In this document: positions 32,351 through 44,794 of the stretch, one piece after another
Numbering within the stretch: position 1 is the first letter of the stretch
Layout of the letters: each line of letters opens with the position of its first letter
Source of the DNA: Takakia lepidozioides
Lineage: Eukaryota > Streptophyta > Takakiopsida > Takakiales > Takakiaceae
Assembly (NCBI GenBank): GCA_030704615.1
Contig: CM060731.1
Location: 88,766,756-88,830,755, forward strand
Reading direction: 5' to 3'
Length of the DNA stretch: 64,000 nucleotides
The notes under the pieces: model-generated
The model's database searches: none
Told to the model about the DNA's origin: nothing
Seen by the model: the letters and a program-made list of their open reading frames with translations, nothing else
Position numbers and translations under genes: made by a program

Positions 32351-33676
32351 CTTCTTTGGCTTGGAAGCTCTATGAACAACGTGGATTCACCGATTCTATT
32401 TCACTTTGGTTCCCAGATCTCTATCAGATGACAACTCTCTTTCTGTCTCCTCCCTCCCATGGACATGGTGATGCCGGCATAGTACATTGTACAAACAAGT
32501 GTACTGTAGCAATGTACTACTGCTCCAGATCGTTCCATGATAAAACTCATCAGGCCGTACTACAGTCGATAAATCCATGTCAATCTGCAGAATCTGTCAG
32601 GACAATGTGGGTATAACCCATTCTTACCTCAAGCCATGCTTGGCGTCGTAGGATGGGTGGATGAATTTGGGCATTGAGGCATTGCTATTTCAAGCTAGGT
32701 AGGGACCCACCATGCGTCTTTCTTCTCTTCCAGCCATAGATCGTCACGTCACATAAGCAGTGGGGCCAACAGGAATGATGGGGCTTTCCAAAGCACACTT
32801 GCCAATTAGGCTGAGTGAGTGAGAAAGGTTCACTGAACACTAAACACAAGACCCGATCAGTGGTAAATTCACTCAGCCCAGTTAATGCGTTCTAGGTTAT
32901 ATTCTAGAAGTCATTCAATGGGAAACACAAACATGAAGAATCAAGTCGTCCACTAACAAGGAGCCACTCAGACCTTGAGTGGTTTGAACACTGACACCAT
33001 TTCCACTGCAACAGATGCAGACAATACACAGTGGAATAGACATTCTGCTAGAGATTCCATGACTCGTATGAAGTTTCCTAGTTAACTAGATTGCTTTCTG
33101 CATCTTGAAACCAGTCATTGCAAGAAAGATAAAAAACTTACCCCTCGCATAAAGGCATGAGGATCTTAAGCTCTACCAGCATCTGTCTCAGTCTATGCTT
33201 CATGTAAGCCTACTAGTCAAACACCCACGACAGTCTAATCAAACTTCTGGCTCAATACATGCCTCATGTGAACACCAGTCACACATCCACAACAGTATAA
33301 TGGGACTGAACCACAGGTCCCTGCCCTTCAAATAATCAAGCACCGAAACCACTACATCAAAGATGGTGGGGATACGTACTATTCACTTAATCAGCACCTC
33401 CGAAGAAATGGCACACTTTATGATCTTCAACTGGTCAATACATGAAGTTGACAGAGGGTGCCAAGAAGCTCTAATATAATACACGGCGGCATTTTCGCAC
33501 AAATGCAGGAACACCTCAATTTCTACATAGGGTTACAAAAAGTGCTCCCTCTCATGATCTTCCCAGATTAGCAGCATGCTAATCTTTGGTCAATACAGAT
33601 GTATAATCGTACAGTGGCTAACCTACTTAAATAAATGAAAAAATGGTCAATCAATGCTTGACTCCAAGTGTTGAGA
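32351..33676. other. Intergenic region with a GTAC cluster
   Basis: No gene is supported. About 130-210 bases upstream of the minus-strand start at 32350, five GTAC tetramers lie within roughly 80 bases (32478-32560). The rest is AT-balanced sequence without clear motifs. Confidence 0.5.
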
Positions 33677-35092
33677 TTAAGCCAATAATGGGGTGCGCTC
33701 ATCTGGCTTTGCTGTTCTCTTTGAATTATAGCCCAAATAATGTGCCTGCACAATACGATCAACACCAACAAAATAATCATTTCATTCTTCCATCATAGCA
33801 ACAGGAATTGTCAACAACAGCTTGGACCATTTCGAGTGACTCACTGAAATGCCATTAAACCAACATCAGAGGTCAAGCAATGCAAAAATTCCCAGATGGA
33901 CTCCACTCCTTACAGCTAGAAAATTTAGATGTTGCGACACAGAGTGGCCAAGGATGCTTGAACCTCCACAACTCAGTCCTCCAGCACAACATTGCACTCA
34001 ATCATGAAGAAAAAGAGATTAGGAAATCCAGCTCAAACCAGATGCTTCCAAGCTAGGCGAGATCCTGGGAACTTCCACAGCTTGTTATTGAAAGATTGTG
34101 GTGAGAGACTTGTACATAAATAACCTGCTATAATCAATCTACAAGCTTGTTACAAACTAAAACATCTTTGAAGCCTCATTTGCTGTGTACGGGTGTGAGA
34201 ATGTACTCATAAGACGTTGTTTGCCGTAGCCTTTTGGCCATTGACCCCGTGCCCAGTTTGAGCGGAACACAAAAGGACAGAAACTACCGTTGTCAGAGGC
34301 TGACGCTGGTAGTATCACTTACCTTGAAACAGACAATTGATCCGAGCCAGAAGCCCAGGCCCTTTTGGGGTCTAGTTAGTGGGTAAATCACACACAGCAG
34401 ATTGACGTTTGTGTGAAGGGATTTCTAGACGATATCTGGAAAACGGGTGTGAGAGCGAGACAGAGAGACAGACAGACAGAGAGACAATGGTCTGAGAAGG
34501 TGGAAGGAAACAAACCTGTATAAAGAGAGTGATGTCGAGAGAAACAGTCCCGAAACTTCCTAAAAGCCAGGGAGCCTTTCCAAGGAAGTCTAACCTGCAA
34601 CATCAAATATGCACACCTTCAAAACTTGTTCCAAAAACAAGTTGGTCCAGAAAGGGGATGAGAGGCCACAGAAGAATATAAAGAATGATCAGTACAAAAA
34701 ACAAACGGGAGAAATGGTGGACAAACAGGTGATTGAAAGAAAGATGCAAAATCGCATACCACGATTTGAGGCGCATGACAATGGCGGTGCCATAAGTGAC
34801 GTTAGCAAGGGCCGCACAGGCAACCATGGCAAGTGACAAGCCTTCTGCAGACCCTCTTTTCTGGTTCTTCATCAGCTGTGAAATGCGCGAACCCAAGTAC
34901 AATCCTGATGATGCCCACCTGCCAAATGAGGACAGATAAGCATGAGCATCTTCAGAGCACGTCCTTTTAAGAACAGCTATTCTACTGTTTCTAATCAACC
35001 CCAAACGTACTCCTCGTTTTTCTTACGACACACTTCTACCTTGATCTCCAGCATGTGTCTGTACGTGTGTGTATTGGGGGGGGGGGGGGGAG

Positions 35093-35137
<45 letters not shown>

Positions 35138-38029
35138 TACTCATAAAATTTTGTTTGTCGTAGCCTTGTGGGCACAGACGAAATATAGAGGAAATAGAGG
35201 GGGAGAGAGAGAGAGAGAGAGAAAAGAGATTTGTAGTGTTCCCAAGAGGAAAAGATATACGAGAGAAGAAAATTATATTGCTACCAGGGCCTCTATGGGA
35301 CACACTAGTCTTAGTGAAATGGGGGCTAAGTGGGAGAGAGAAGGGGAGGGAGTAGTACAAACCCAAATGCAGTACCGCTCTCCTTCTGGGGGGGGGAGGG
35401 AGAGAGAGAGAGAGAGAGAGAATGTACTCATAAGACTTTGTTTGTCGTAGCCTTGTGGGCACAGACGAAATATAGAGGAAATAGAGGGGGAGAGAGAGAG
35501 AGAGAGAAAAGAGATTTGTAGTGTTCTCAAGAGGAAAAGATATACGAGAGAAGAAAATTATATTGCTACCAGGGCCTCTATGGGACACACTAGTCTTAGT
35601 GAAATGGGGGCTAAGTGGGAGAGAGAAGGGGAGGGAGTAGTACAAACCCAAATGCAGTACCGCTCTCCTTCATCCACCAAAGCCTGGGGCTGGCTTTACA
35701 AATAATCAGCAACTTTCTGCCTGCTGCCATTGCAACTGAGCTCCCTGAGGGCACATTGCCCCTACCTAGCTGGTGAGATGCCATTCCAACACAAAGCAGG
35801 CCTGTGACACCTGCTGCAGCAGCAAGGCGCATCTTCTTCTTGTTCCGGTGCAAACCATGGTGAATAGTGAGGCGTGGCCCAGTAGGTGGACCATACTCTA
35901 GGCCATATTCCATCACCACACGCCGCAATTGCCGCCGCATTCCAGCCTCATCATCCTCAGCTGTTTTGAACGAGCACTGTTGCCGCACATTCTCACAGTC
36001 ACCCACTGGATTCAACACCAGAGTTGGCCTCTCGGCCTGAGGCAGACTGGTGTGTGGGCCATGCCATGCATGTGCAATCATCACTGCCCCAGAACGTCCC
36101 GTCACGTATGTGATTCCGTGACAGGCCTCCTCTATTTTTTCTTCTTCTCCCTTGCCTGCCCCACCCCAGGAAATCTAATTCGTGAGCCTCCACCCATGAG
36201 CCTGTGAGTGAACACTGTAAGTCTATAAGCCTGTTCTCACGATTTTGGGTGAATCAGGTTTGAGTCATGAGCTGAGCTCACGGATTTCACGCTCACTTGC
36301 TCATGGGCTCATGAATCCTGTTCATGGAGTAGTTTCTCTCCCCCACCCCAAACACACACCCTCTATGCCTCCACCTTTCCTCATGTGACAACCTCTTGCA
36401 AGACACAGGAATAACCATGAGCCATTTACAACAAGCCCGTACAAGGTCACCAGTTGTCTGTGGTGCATATCATTAAGAACGGCAACAAAAATGTGGCCCA
36501 TGGTACTAGAGAGGTTAGAGAGCTTCCTTGGAATAGGCTAACCTCTCCTCACTTTCTGGTATCCTACCATCCCAGTTTTCTGAACTCAAACAAGAAGGCA
36601 AATCAATGTGAAAACCTAGTAAACTTTGAACTCGCATTTGAGAGGTAACCAAAGATTAAAAGATAGCTACATCGAAGGTAAAGAAGAGCACAGGAGACGA
36701 AACCAAAGGCATCAGGTTTAACAAGAGTAAATCCAACAACTGACCTGATTTCGAAGTAGTTGAGCCTGGTGGAGCATGCACCACAATTTCTGCCTTCCTC
36801 TTGAGTCTTTCATCACTCACCACTATGCCCAGCAGCTCTTCCTTCTCCTCCTTGCGAGCCTGATAGTACACATACTGCCACCCCAAAGCAGCACCCTGTT
36901 AACATCTCACTTCCACTTAGGAGTGTAGCTTTCCTTCCCAATCTTTCTTTCTCTCTAACACATACATGTATGCAAAACAATTGAGGACCCCCCTCGCATC
37001 ACTGTAGGGCCAACATTTCCTGCAGGTGCTTGATACTGTATCACAAATGACCCCCCACAGCAAATAGTTTCTCAAGAACACAACAGTGCATGACAATTAC
37101 AGGACCAAATACCTGGCTGATAATAAGGGAGTCAGCAACTATGAAATACATTGCCGTAAGAGTTTCAGTGGCCAGTTGGTCACCCGTGAAAAGACAGCCC
37201 AACAGATTGAAGGAGTCCCCCTGCACATTTTAATCCTTCCAACATATTCATTGCCCGACATTGATTGCGCGTGGTCTTGGTGCATAAGGGAACAGCAAGG
37301 AAGCATAAAGAAGCAAAATGGGGTCTGGTAATGCGCTTGGGTAGAGAAAAGTGCTAGCTTATGTATTGGACACGTGGAATCATGGAACTTATCAATGCCC
37401 ACCTCAACTTTATGTAAATGAACAGATTCAAAATCCCACATCAAAATCTCTTGGACTACAGGAAGGAACAGTTGAAAGTTTTGTGAATCAACGAACTTCA
37501 CAAAGCACAACAAACAAGTAAAAGTTGAAACCCACAGGATACTGATAGTATGACTTAATGCTATCGCTTGTAGCACGTATCACAAGGTGAATGTGATAGC
37601 TAGAAACGTAAAATTGCAATGAATAGAATAGAATGCAAAATAATACTACAGTGACCACTCAAATTTCCAAGTGACACTCACTAAGTTGAATGATCAATGG
37701 GTGCGCTTTCCAATCAACAAGTCAGAGTCAGGCTTCGTCAAGCAAACAGTATGCAGCAAGGCTGATTACACAAAGCCAAACAGAAGGCTAGTACCTACCG
37801 CAAGCCACTGAAAGAGGAACCACGGAGAGAGTGCATCCGAACTTTGATTCCGGAAATTGCTGATGAACTGAGGCAGCTGTGCTATAATCCAAAAAATCAT
37901 CGATGACACGCCTATGAGGAACGCTGCCATATCCCATGATGTGTAAACACAATCCCCAAACCATGTCTGAATCCATGCGATTGCGTTTGAATCGCATCCA
38001 CACTTGGTCTCTGTGTATCCTCCATACAT
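33677..38029 (-). CDS. PQ-loop repeat membrane transporter (lysosomal/vacuolar cationic amino-acid exporter type)
   Basis: Seven exons read on the minus strand: 38029-37799, 37220-37113, 36895-36745, 36131-35678, 34918-34760, 34594-34516 and 33745-33677. All introns are GT-AG, every phase matches, and the total is 1251 bp (416 residues). Exon 1 carries the first PQ loop (IIAQLPQFISNFRNQSSDAL). Exon 5 carries the second, in divergent form (YLGSRISQLMKNQKRGSAEG). Exon 6 gives LGKAPWLLGSFGTVSLDITL, and the product ends D-E-R-T-P-L-L-A. Exon 4 adds a long soluble loop between the halves. Related proteins (yeast Ypq1, mammalian PQLC2) have seven membrane helices and export basic amino acids from vacuoles or lysosomes. 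An acidic dileucine-like tail (E-R-T-P-L-L) also fits vacuolar sorting. Substrate is inferred from the family only. Confidence 0.9.
34199..34268 (+). repeat. Interspersed GTACTCAT repeat, intronic copy
   Basis: The copy runs AATGTACTCATAAGACG to CAGTTTGAGCGGAAC and lies in the last intron of the PQ-loop gene. It is one of the longest copies in the window and closely matches 16053-16124. Confidence 0.7.
35079..35671. repeat. Tandem duplication of about 287 bp with (GA)n, in intron 4 of the PQ-loop gene
   Basis: Each unit starts with a G-run and (GA)n tract, then the GTACTCAT repeat core (35134 and 35421), GCCTTGTGGGCACAGACGAAAT, a second (GA)n tract and a block ending CAGTACCGCTCTCCTTC (about 35387 and 35671). 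The right end of copy two touches the exon 4 donor region at 35678. Apart from microsatellite length the copies are almost identical. Long Ser/Leu or Glu/Arg frames across it are microsatellite artefacts. Confidence 0.88.
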
Positions 38030-39977
38030 ACCGACCCTTGCCAGCCGATAACAAATTTCTCAAACGATCACAGGGCTTCCTTTCACAGAAAGGGGCCAAG
38101 AAGAAAGCACAACAGAGAAGGTAAATCTATCCAATCTGAAGGACCTTCCCCTAGGTGCTGGCCAGATGCATGTAATTCTGGCCGTATTCAGAAGTCTGAA
38201 TCGTATTCAGAAGGCTCAAACGAAAGTAGCATCCCAGTTGGCGTGAAAGCTCACATCCACTGTCTGCTTCATCGCACTTAATCCCTTCCATCCACACATG
38301 CCTGCTCGGGCACACCCTGCAAGACTTCGGAGCGAAACCCCTCGCGCAGCAGTTCGGGATTTGACTAACACGTCGGTGCAGCAACAGCCGCCTGGCACCT
38401 GCAGTTATCAGAGGATTGCGACATAGCCTGTTGTGTAAACCGAGTACACAACCCAGTTGACTAGCATCTCAACCCCAGCCTTTCCATCTCACACTCTGCA
38501 CATCCCCACAGCTCCACAATCCACATTCTCACATTCCCGCACACCTCCGCGTTCTACAAGTCTAGAGGAAGCCAAGGCAGGAGGAGCGCAGCACAAGCAG
38601 CACCACTCACAAGCACACTGCGCTCCTCCGGCCCACCACCTTCGCCTCGCCGGTCGCCAAACTGCCTTTCCAAGATTCACACGTCCCAACCCACCTGATA
38701 AGTTCACATAAAAGGGTGCCAGATCGCACCTTGTGCTGTGCCGCTTACCACCTGATAAGTAGTAACAGAGGGTGGAACAGTGCATACGAGACCCTGCTTA
38801 TCAATTAGATTCTGGTGCCGTGTCGTCCACCCATTAGCAGCGTCGGCAAAAGTTGCCGTGGCTGAATCGGCGGTGGGCCCCCGCTTACCGGCCCGGCTGT
38901 CGCCGCAACACTGCTGTGGCGCGTCTGTGATGTATTGAGCAAAAGGAAAATGAGCAAATGCAGCGCTGAATTGAGGGGCCTGCTTAGCAGACGAGCAAGG
39001 CACGCCTGCTGCCACCTCTGTGGCGTCCACAGCGGTTGCTGTAAGAAGAAGCAAGCAGAACAAGGATCCAAGTGGTCCGCCACTGCAGCGGTCAAAAATT
39101 CCTCCGACGTTTGCTCTGCTAACACGGCTTAACTTCGCCGCATCGCATACATCCCAGCTCTTCGGACTGCCGTGGGCAGTTCGCAGATCTTGGTGCAGTC
39201 TCTCCTCTCCCCAGGTTGTGGAGCATTCAACGATTGGCTCATCAGTAAGTGTTCGTGTGAGTTCCCCTAATAATAAACCCGTGAATTTTCGCTCCCACGC
39301 TGGGGATACGTATCACCGATGACAAATTGTTCATTTGAGTTGGGGCGGTGGAGTCATGGGCCAATAACATTGACAATGACAAGGAAGCAGATCCAAATTA
39401 TTCTGGCAAGCTGACACACGAAACATGCCGAAAATGATTGGTCAAGATGTTCCACAGAAGGAAACTCCTTGATAATATGAAGGAAACTTCTTGATGATAT
39501 GAAGACGTTCCTTCTGCTTGCTCACTGGAGAAGTTCTTGATGCATGGAGAGGACCTCTAATACCGACTGTGGATAATTGTGGCACACCAACTCCACCAAT
39601 GTATGGTCTTTAGGGGGTGTTAATTGCTCATCTCCTCTACCATTGTTTATGGACTGAGTCAGGAGTGCCTAACCATTATTTGATAGCAAAATCAAAACAG
39701 AGAAGCCTACCCTTTATTCATGACATTGCAAGAGATCTGGTTAACACCCTACATTTCTATGTCGAAGTCATAAACTACTTGCTCATACTTTCAGAATAGT
39801 TGATAACATAACATGGAGAGCTTTCTACATCCACACGAGCATGTGAGAAGGGTTCCCCTCATTGGGTCGGTACACATACTCACAAAATGTGCACTTGAGG
39901 AACTGCATCCCACCAAAAATCTGACAGATTACATGGCATGATAAACAAAGGTGGAGCAAAAGGTTACTGGGTTACTG
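38030..39977. other. Region between the PQ-loop and glycine-rich genes
   Basis: It includes the 5' flank of the PQ-loop gene. A minus-strand open stretch at about 39165-38704 stays open for over 150 codons, with a Leu/Ala-rich hydrophobic patch (LFCLLLLTATAVDATEVAAG) and several cysteines. It has no ATG in a sensible place and no family I recognise, so I do not call it a gene. Confidence 0.4.
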
Positions 39978-41777
39978 TCAGCTGTCTTTATCAGAAGACT
40001 TCTCCAAAGGCTTTTGGCTACCCCGTGCTGCCTTCAGTTTTTCAAAGTCTATACCATCAAACTTGAGCTTGGAGTCGAGATAACGTGTTCCATATGCAGA
40101 GCCAAAGCCCCACCCTAATCCTAACCCAACTCCACAGCCTCCACCTTCATGACGACAAACCACAAAGAAGCTCAGCCCCACTTCAACCTCCTACAGCATA
40201 TAGATCTATTCAACAGGGATTACCATAACTTATACAAATCCCTCGCCAACCAGAATTGTCTCCTTGCAGTTCTGAAGACGAGAGAGGATCTCTGCCACAA
40301 AGGTAGGCCTCTCGTATATTTGAGTCAAAAGATGCTGTAGTCCGACTGGAAAATAGAGCCAGTGAGTTTTTGTATGTCTGTGGGCATCCCATAAGGCAAT
40401 GGATGTTGTGGCTTGCAAATAGCTGGCTGAGAGATCCCATGTCAAGGAAGAGTCTGATGAGTTTGTTAAATGCTTGAATATGTAAGAGTCTGCCGAATCA
40501 GTGTTCCACACACATTGTTGCTGAACGCTCTGATTCGTCAGCAGCTGCTGGGATATGCTGCAACGATAGAGTTCCATGGAGCCCCACCACTTTCAAAGTT
40601 CCGGCAAGAAATTGGATACTAGATAGAATGGCTCCGTTAGTGTCCTGGTCAACGAACCAACGCTGTGAGAACAGAAGCTTTGTCAAGAGTTCCCATGTTT
40701 GGTGGAGGATTTGGTATTCAAATAGCTTTTATTGAAAAACTCACAAAAACTCACAATTGCCCGTCAAACTGGCGAGAGAGAAGTGAAGCAGCCATGTTTA
40801 CCTGCACCAAGGCCCAAGGTCTGAAGCGGTGCTCCTGCAACAATGGCAGCAGGAACTCAGCAACCTGTTTCACAAGTCAAGGACACTTACCTATCACCAC
40901 TAAGAATAAAACACGTTGTAGAACAGACATCGTGCCTACAAGTAGTACACTTTTGGTCGAGAGAGCACGCATGCGACAGAGGGATCAATTACCATAGGAT
41001 TCACATCTTGCCCCCACATACCACTGTGACTGCATAGTGACCTAATCAATGTGAAAGACTGGCCAAGGAATCAACTAACCTCCAAAGCCCCAGCCAATGC
41101 CAAAACCACAGCCCACCCCAAAACCTGTCAAAAACCATGCATTCACCATCAGTCAACCAGACCTTGGCTTATCCACTGCCGCCATATGAGAGCATTGAAT
41201 AGACACTGTAAGAGACAAATCAGACTCGATTTCCAGAAGGGAACGTGCATCGCATAACGCGAGCCCCAGACACATTGCCTGAGCTGATTTTCGAGGTGGG
41301 TGTACACCCTAATAATGAAATTAACATCCAATCGTGCGGGGATTGAAAAGAGGTAGAGAGGAGGGCAAGGCAAATATCACCTTATGCTGCTGGAGGGTAG
41401 CAGAGGTATAAATTCGACCCCATATTTCCACGGGGCTAACGCACAGCCAAGAACAACAGTTTGGCTACAGAGACATGTGTGTTTCTTCAAAAGTTCGAGT
41501 CGAGCTGACCTCAACACTGCTAGGGTAGCCCTCTGCCTACCCTCTCGACAAGCTCACATAGTGCCAAGATCGCCCAATCGCTGATTCAAACTACGCCTAG
41601 GAAGAAAACACTACCTGGTTCTCAAGGGAACCGATAGGTACTAGATACAGTTGCGGCTGCTTGAAAAGGGAGTCTACATACAACGCTACTTCTGAGGACC
41701 CCATGATCGTAGTGGGGGACGGAGGGAGAAAGGGTACCAAAGCCGACACCACGACCGTTGAAGAAGGCAAGTCCCAT
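39978..41777 (-). CDS. Small glycine-rich protein with repeated GxGxG motifs, four exons
   Basis: Exons on the minus strand are 41777-41738, 41124-41080, 40834-40802 and 40144-39978. All introns are GT-AG, phases agree, and the total is 285 bp (94 residues). The product starts MGLAFFNGRGVGF, then has GFGVGCGFGIGWGFGG, a short APLQTLGLGA exon, GGGCGVGLGLGWGFGSAYG and a charged end (LKFDGIDFEKLKAARGSQK). Two glycine-zipper-like segments separated by a short linker suggest a small membrane hairpin. I recall similar short Gly-rich proteins in other plants but cannot name a function. The tiny 33- and 45-bp exons explain why it is easily missed. Confidence 0.75.
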
Positions 41778-42096
41778 GGTCCTTTCCGCTTCAAGCACCA
41801 CAACCTGAGATGATACTCGCTCAGATTCACCGCTGCCCTCCCGACCTGCTGGGTACACTCGTGACTCTGCAGGGAATGACCGACCTGCTGGTCCTTTTAC
41901 GATCGTTAACAATCGGTCTCTAGAGCTGGTGGATGTTAACTAACGTGTATCATGTGTGCCGTTTGTTACAGGCCCATGTCACACCACCGTTTTGATGTAG
42001 AGGCATCATCGTCATCGTCTGGGTTGCTCCATCGATTCCTGGAGCGGTCTGCGGAGGGATCTGTGAAGCTTGGTTCATATCTTCCGTCGATGCGTG

Positions 42097-43218
42097 ATGG
42101 GTTCTTCTTGGAAGGAGGGAAGCCTGGCAGGAACAGATGACTATGGTGTAGGAGAGGGAACCCATTACGAGGCTTTGGGAGTCAAGTCAGACTCAAAGTA
42201 TGCCGAGATTCGAGCCAAGTATAGGGAGGCGATTCTTGCCCTTCACCCTGATAAAGTGTCTTCTTGCTCTTCACTTGCTAATGAGTGCACAAGCATCCCA
42301 GGGCTTTATGCCACCAGGGAGAGTTCTCTGTTGAAGGATGAAGAATTTGTTCCCGCCCTGCAGAAGAAAGGGCGTGATCCGACCTCTCAGACTGTAAATG
42401 GCCGCAAGTCTCCACCTTTAAGTGACCACTTGTTTTCTAGGATAAAGGAATTGGGATCAGAAGGCAGCATTGATCACAGCGGGGAGAAAAAATTCACTGC
42501 ACCCATTGTAAGACCTGCCGACAAATACCTCTCTCAATTTTTGCGAGTTCAGGAGGCCTGGCAAGTTCTCCGGGATGCAGATTCGCGGGCGGCATACGAT
42601 GCTCTGTTGGATACCCGTGTGCTGTCTAGTCGTCTCAGTGTCGGAGCTGAAGATTGTCGTGTTATTGGAGAGGAGATCGTGCTGGAGGATATGGAGGGGA
42701 GCGGGGTAGGTGAGGGAGGAAGCTTTGAGTTCTGGTATTCATGCAGATGCAGCGATTATTTTGTCGTTTCTCAAAGAGAATTGGAGGAAGCAGGGTTGGA
42801 AATAGGGGGCAGAGACGAGGAAAACGAGGCTTGGAATGATGAGGGTGAGATAGGAAATAAGGGCTGTTCTGAGACTTTGGTCAGGCACGGTGTACAGAAT
42901 GCTGCAGATGCAAGAGGCGAAAAGGAAGTGAGATATCAGGGGAAAAGGAGAGGGGTTGGTGACGACAAAGCAGACGGAGAAACAGAGTATCCCGATCCTG
43001 GAGCAGGGCATGGGGACAGTGACCAGGAGCAGAGAGTGACAGATACAAGGGAAGAGGATAGGAAAAGAGAGGTCAGGTATAGGAGAGGGGTAACAGGAGC
43101 CGATGGGCGTAGACATGATGAGACTGCGTGGAACAGGCAGCGACGCTCCATGGTGCTACCATGCCAGTCATGCTCTTTGCACCTTCGTGTTCACTACTGG
43201 GCTTTGTGCCTACCTTAA
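42097..43218 (+). CDS. DPH4: DPH4-like J-domain protein with CSL zinc finger, enlarged
   Basis: The 373-residue single-exon product starts MGSSWKEGSLAG. A J domain opens with HYEALGVKSDSKYAEIRAKY and contains the H-P-D motif in AILALHPDKVSS. Its last part (LRVQEAWQVLRDADSRAAYD) comes about 95 residues later, so the domain carries a long Ser-rich insert. The CSL/DPH-type zinc finger has its first half in SFEFWYSCRCSDYFVVSQRE and its second half near the end, VLPCQSCSLHLRVHYW, giving C-x-C and C-x-x-C ligands. Between them is an unusual acidic insert of about 120 residues. DPH4 (DNAJC24) acts in the first step of diphthamide formation on elongation factor 2. Most homologues are much shorter, around 150-200 residues, so the inserts are notable. 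Confidence 0.82.
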   Translation: MGSSWKEGSLAGTDDYGVGEGTHYEALGVKSDSKYAEIRAKYREAILALHPDKVSSCSSLANECTSIPGLYATRESSLLKDEEFVPALQKKGRDPTSQTVNGRKSPPLSDHLFSRIKELGSEGSIDHSGEKKFTAPIVRPADKYLSQFLRVQEAWQVLRDADSRAAYDALLDTRVLSSRLSVGAEDCRVIGEEIVLEDMEGSGVGEGGSFEFWYSCRCSDYFVVSQRELEEAGLEIGGRDEENEAWNDEGEIGNKGCSETLVRHGVQNAADARGEKEVRYQGKRRGVGDDKADGETEYPDPGAGHGDSDQEQRVTDTREEDRKREVRYRRGVTGADGRRHDETAWNRQRRSMVLPCQSCSLHLRVHYWALCLP

Positions 43219-44794
43219 ATGCCAATGGATAGATCTTCCTCCTTTACAATCTCTTCCCCGCAACCCCCCCGGCAGACCAGTCACCCGTTTTGTCTTCTGG
43301 GGTGGATTCTGTATTTCCACATAGCTGTGGTGTCTGTTCGATAGAGTTACCTTCAGTCTGTAAGGGAGCTTGTAACGCATTGAGATCGAAGCTCCGCAGC
43401 ACGAGCAATTGCAGCTAACTTGCTAACCAGGCGTTTATGCAAGTCACGTGATAACGCTAACTTTCCATTGTTTTCCATTGTAGACGATAGTCCAAAATAC
43501 TAGACGGTTGGGGAATAGAAATTTGGGAGGCATTCTGCACAGAGCACCGCGCAATCCACTGCATGCAGCAGTATGTGAACCCTTCTACTTCTTGAGTTGT
43601 GAGGAAGTGGAGGCAAGGATGTGAGCAAATTCAGCATGGATGATTTCTACACTCTGCGGGTGACTTGGTATGGTGCTCCTGTTGTCTCAATATTTTGTCA
43701 TTGAAATTCTTGTCCTTATTGTCTGGTTGAAGGTCAGGTTGGTATTGAGTTTTCAATGGTTGATTGTTCAGAGAGAGGGAATCTTATCTTTAGCCTCTAC
43801 TACATAACCCAACCAACCTAGACACTTAGGACTGGAGCTGCTTATTTGGTGAGCATTTGGCGAGGTTCTTGCTTATGGTTAGGCTGGCTTGACCCTATCT
43901 ACTTGGGATTTGCTGTAAGGCACATGTGGGTTATATACCTCATACCCCGTTCTCAGATGCAGGAGTGCAAGTTACAGGCTACTGTAAGCTTGAAGAGAAA
44001 TACACGGAGGTGTCTGTTTCCTTGCCCAAGGTAACAATGCTATGATTGGATTTGTAGTAGTTCTGCATTGGGAAAAAATGTAGAGTCTTCTGCTGAGTTT
44101 GTTCCAGTCATTCTCACTACTTATCATGTCCTTCATTAAGCCTATCAACTATGTACACTTCTAGAAGATAAAGAGATTGATCACTTCAAGTGAAAAATGG
44201 AACTTTGCTTTATTTCATACCGGTTCTTGGTGAGTAAAGTTCTCACATGAAATGAAATGTTGGGTATGATCAAATTATAAACCCCATCACATCTCTGAGA
44301 ATATGTGACATTAATAGGTTGTGTTGGCAACCTAGTTATGTCTTGCAAAAGCAATTATCATGACAATCCTCAGCATTTCCAACAATCTGCACTCTGTTCT
44401 TGGCAGTAGGATGGACACAAGCACCGTGCCTATGGCAGAGGATGGAAGACCTGTCTAATGATCCTGTCATACCCATCCTCCTTGCCTTGGCTTTGATTGC
44501 AGCCATCATACACCCCAACAAAACAGTGTAGTCACTGTCATCTGCAGCCAAGGTCAAGCACAGTTTTCCAAAGAATGTGTCTAGGTCTGAAAGAGAGCAG
44601 GTCTGAAAGAGAGCGGTTAAGCTTGACTCTTTGTATTTTCCCATGCTCCGAGTTGCACCTCTGGCTCCCACTCAAGGAAAGCAGCTGCTTGCTGTGAGCA
44701 GTCAGTTGCCGAGAGTCAGTCACTCTTGTGATCCAAGTGCTTGGTCACAGCTAGAAGCTTTTTAATGAATAAGTTTTTTTTACTGTATAGCATC
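43219..44794. other. Converging 3' flanks, no gene seen
   Basis: This interval lies between the ends of the convergent DPH4 and receptor-kinase genes. A 111-residue minus-strand frame at 44671-44336 has no recognisable domain and I leave it out. No repeats of note were seen. Confidence 0.5.

Noticed and set aside
34995-35651. Long Ser/Leu-rich and Glu/Arg-rich open frames
   Set aside because: They are produced by the (GA)n tracts and the tandem duplication inside an intron of the PQ-loop gene.
38704-39165. Minus-strand open stretch with a hydrophobic patch
   Set aside because: No suitable ATG, splice sites or family could be found; left as undecided non-coding.
41622-41912. 96-codon minus-strand frame
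   Set aside because: It overlaps the real first exon of the glycine-rich gene (41777-41738) and reads through its donor into the intron.
44336-44671. 111-codon minus-strand frame downstream of the kinase
   Set aside because: No domain, no splice context, and it lies after the kinase stop in the 3' flank.
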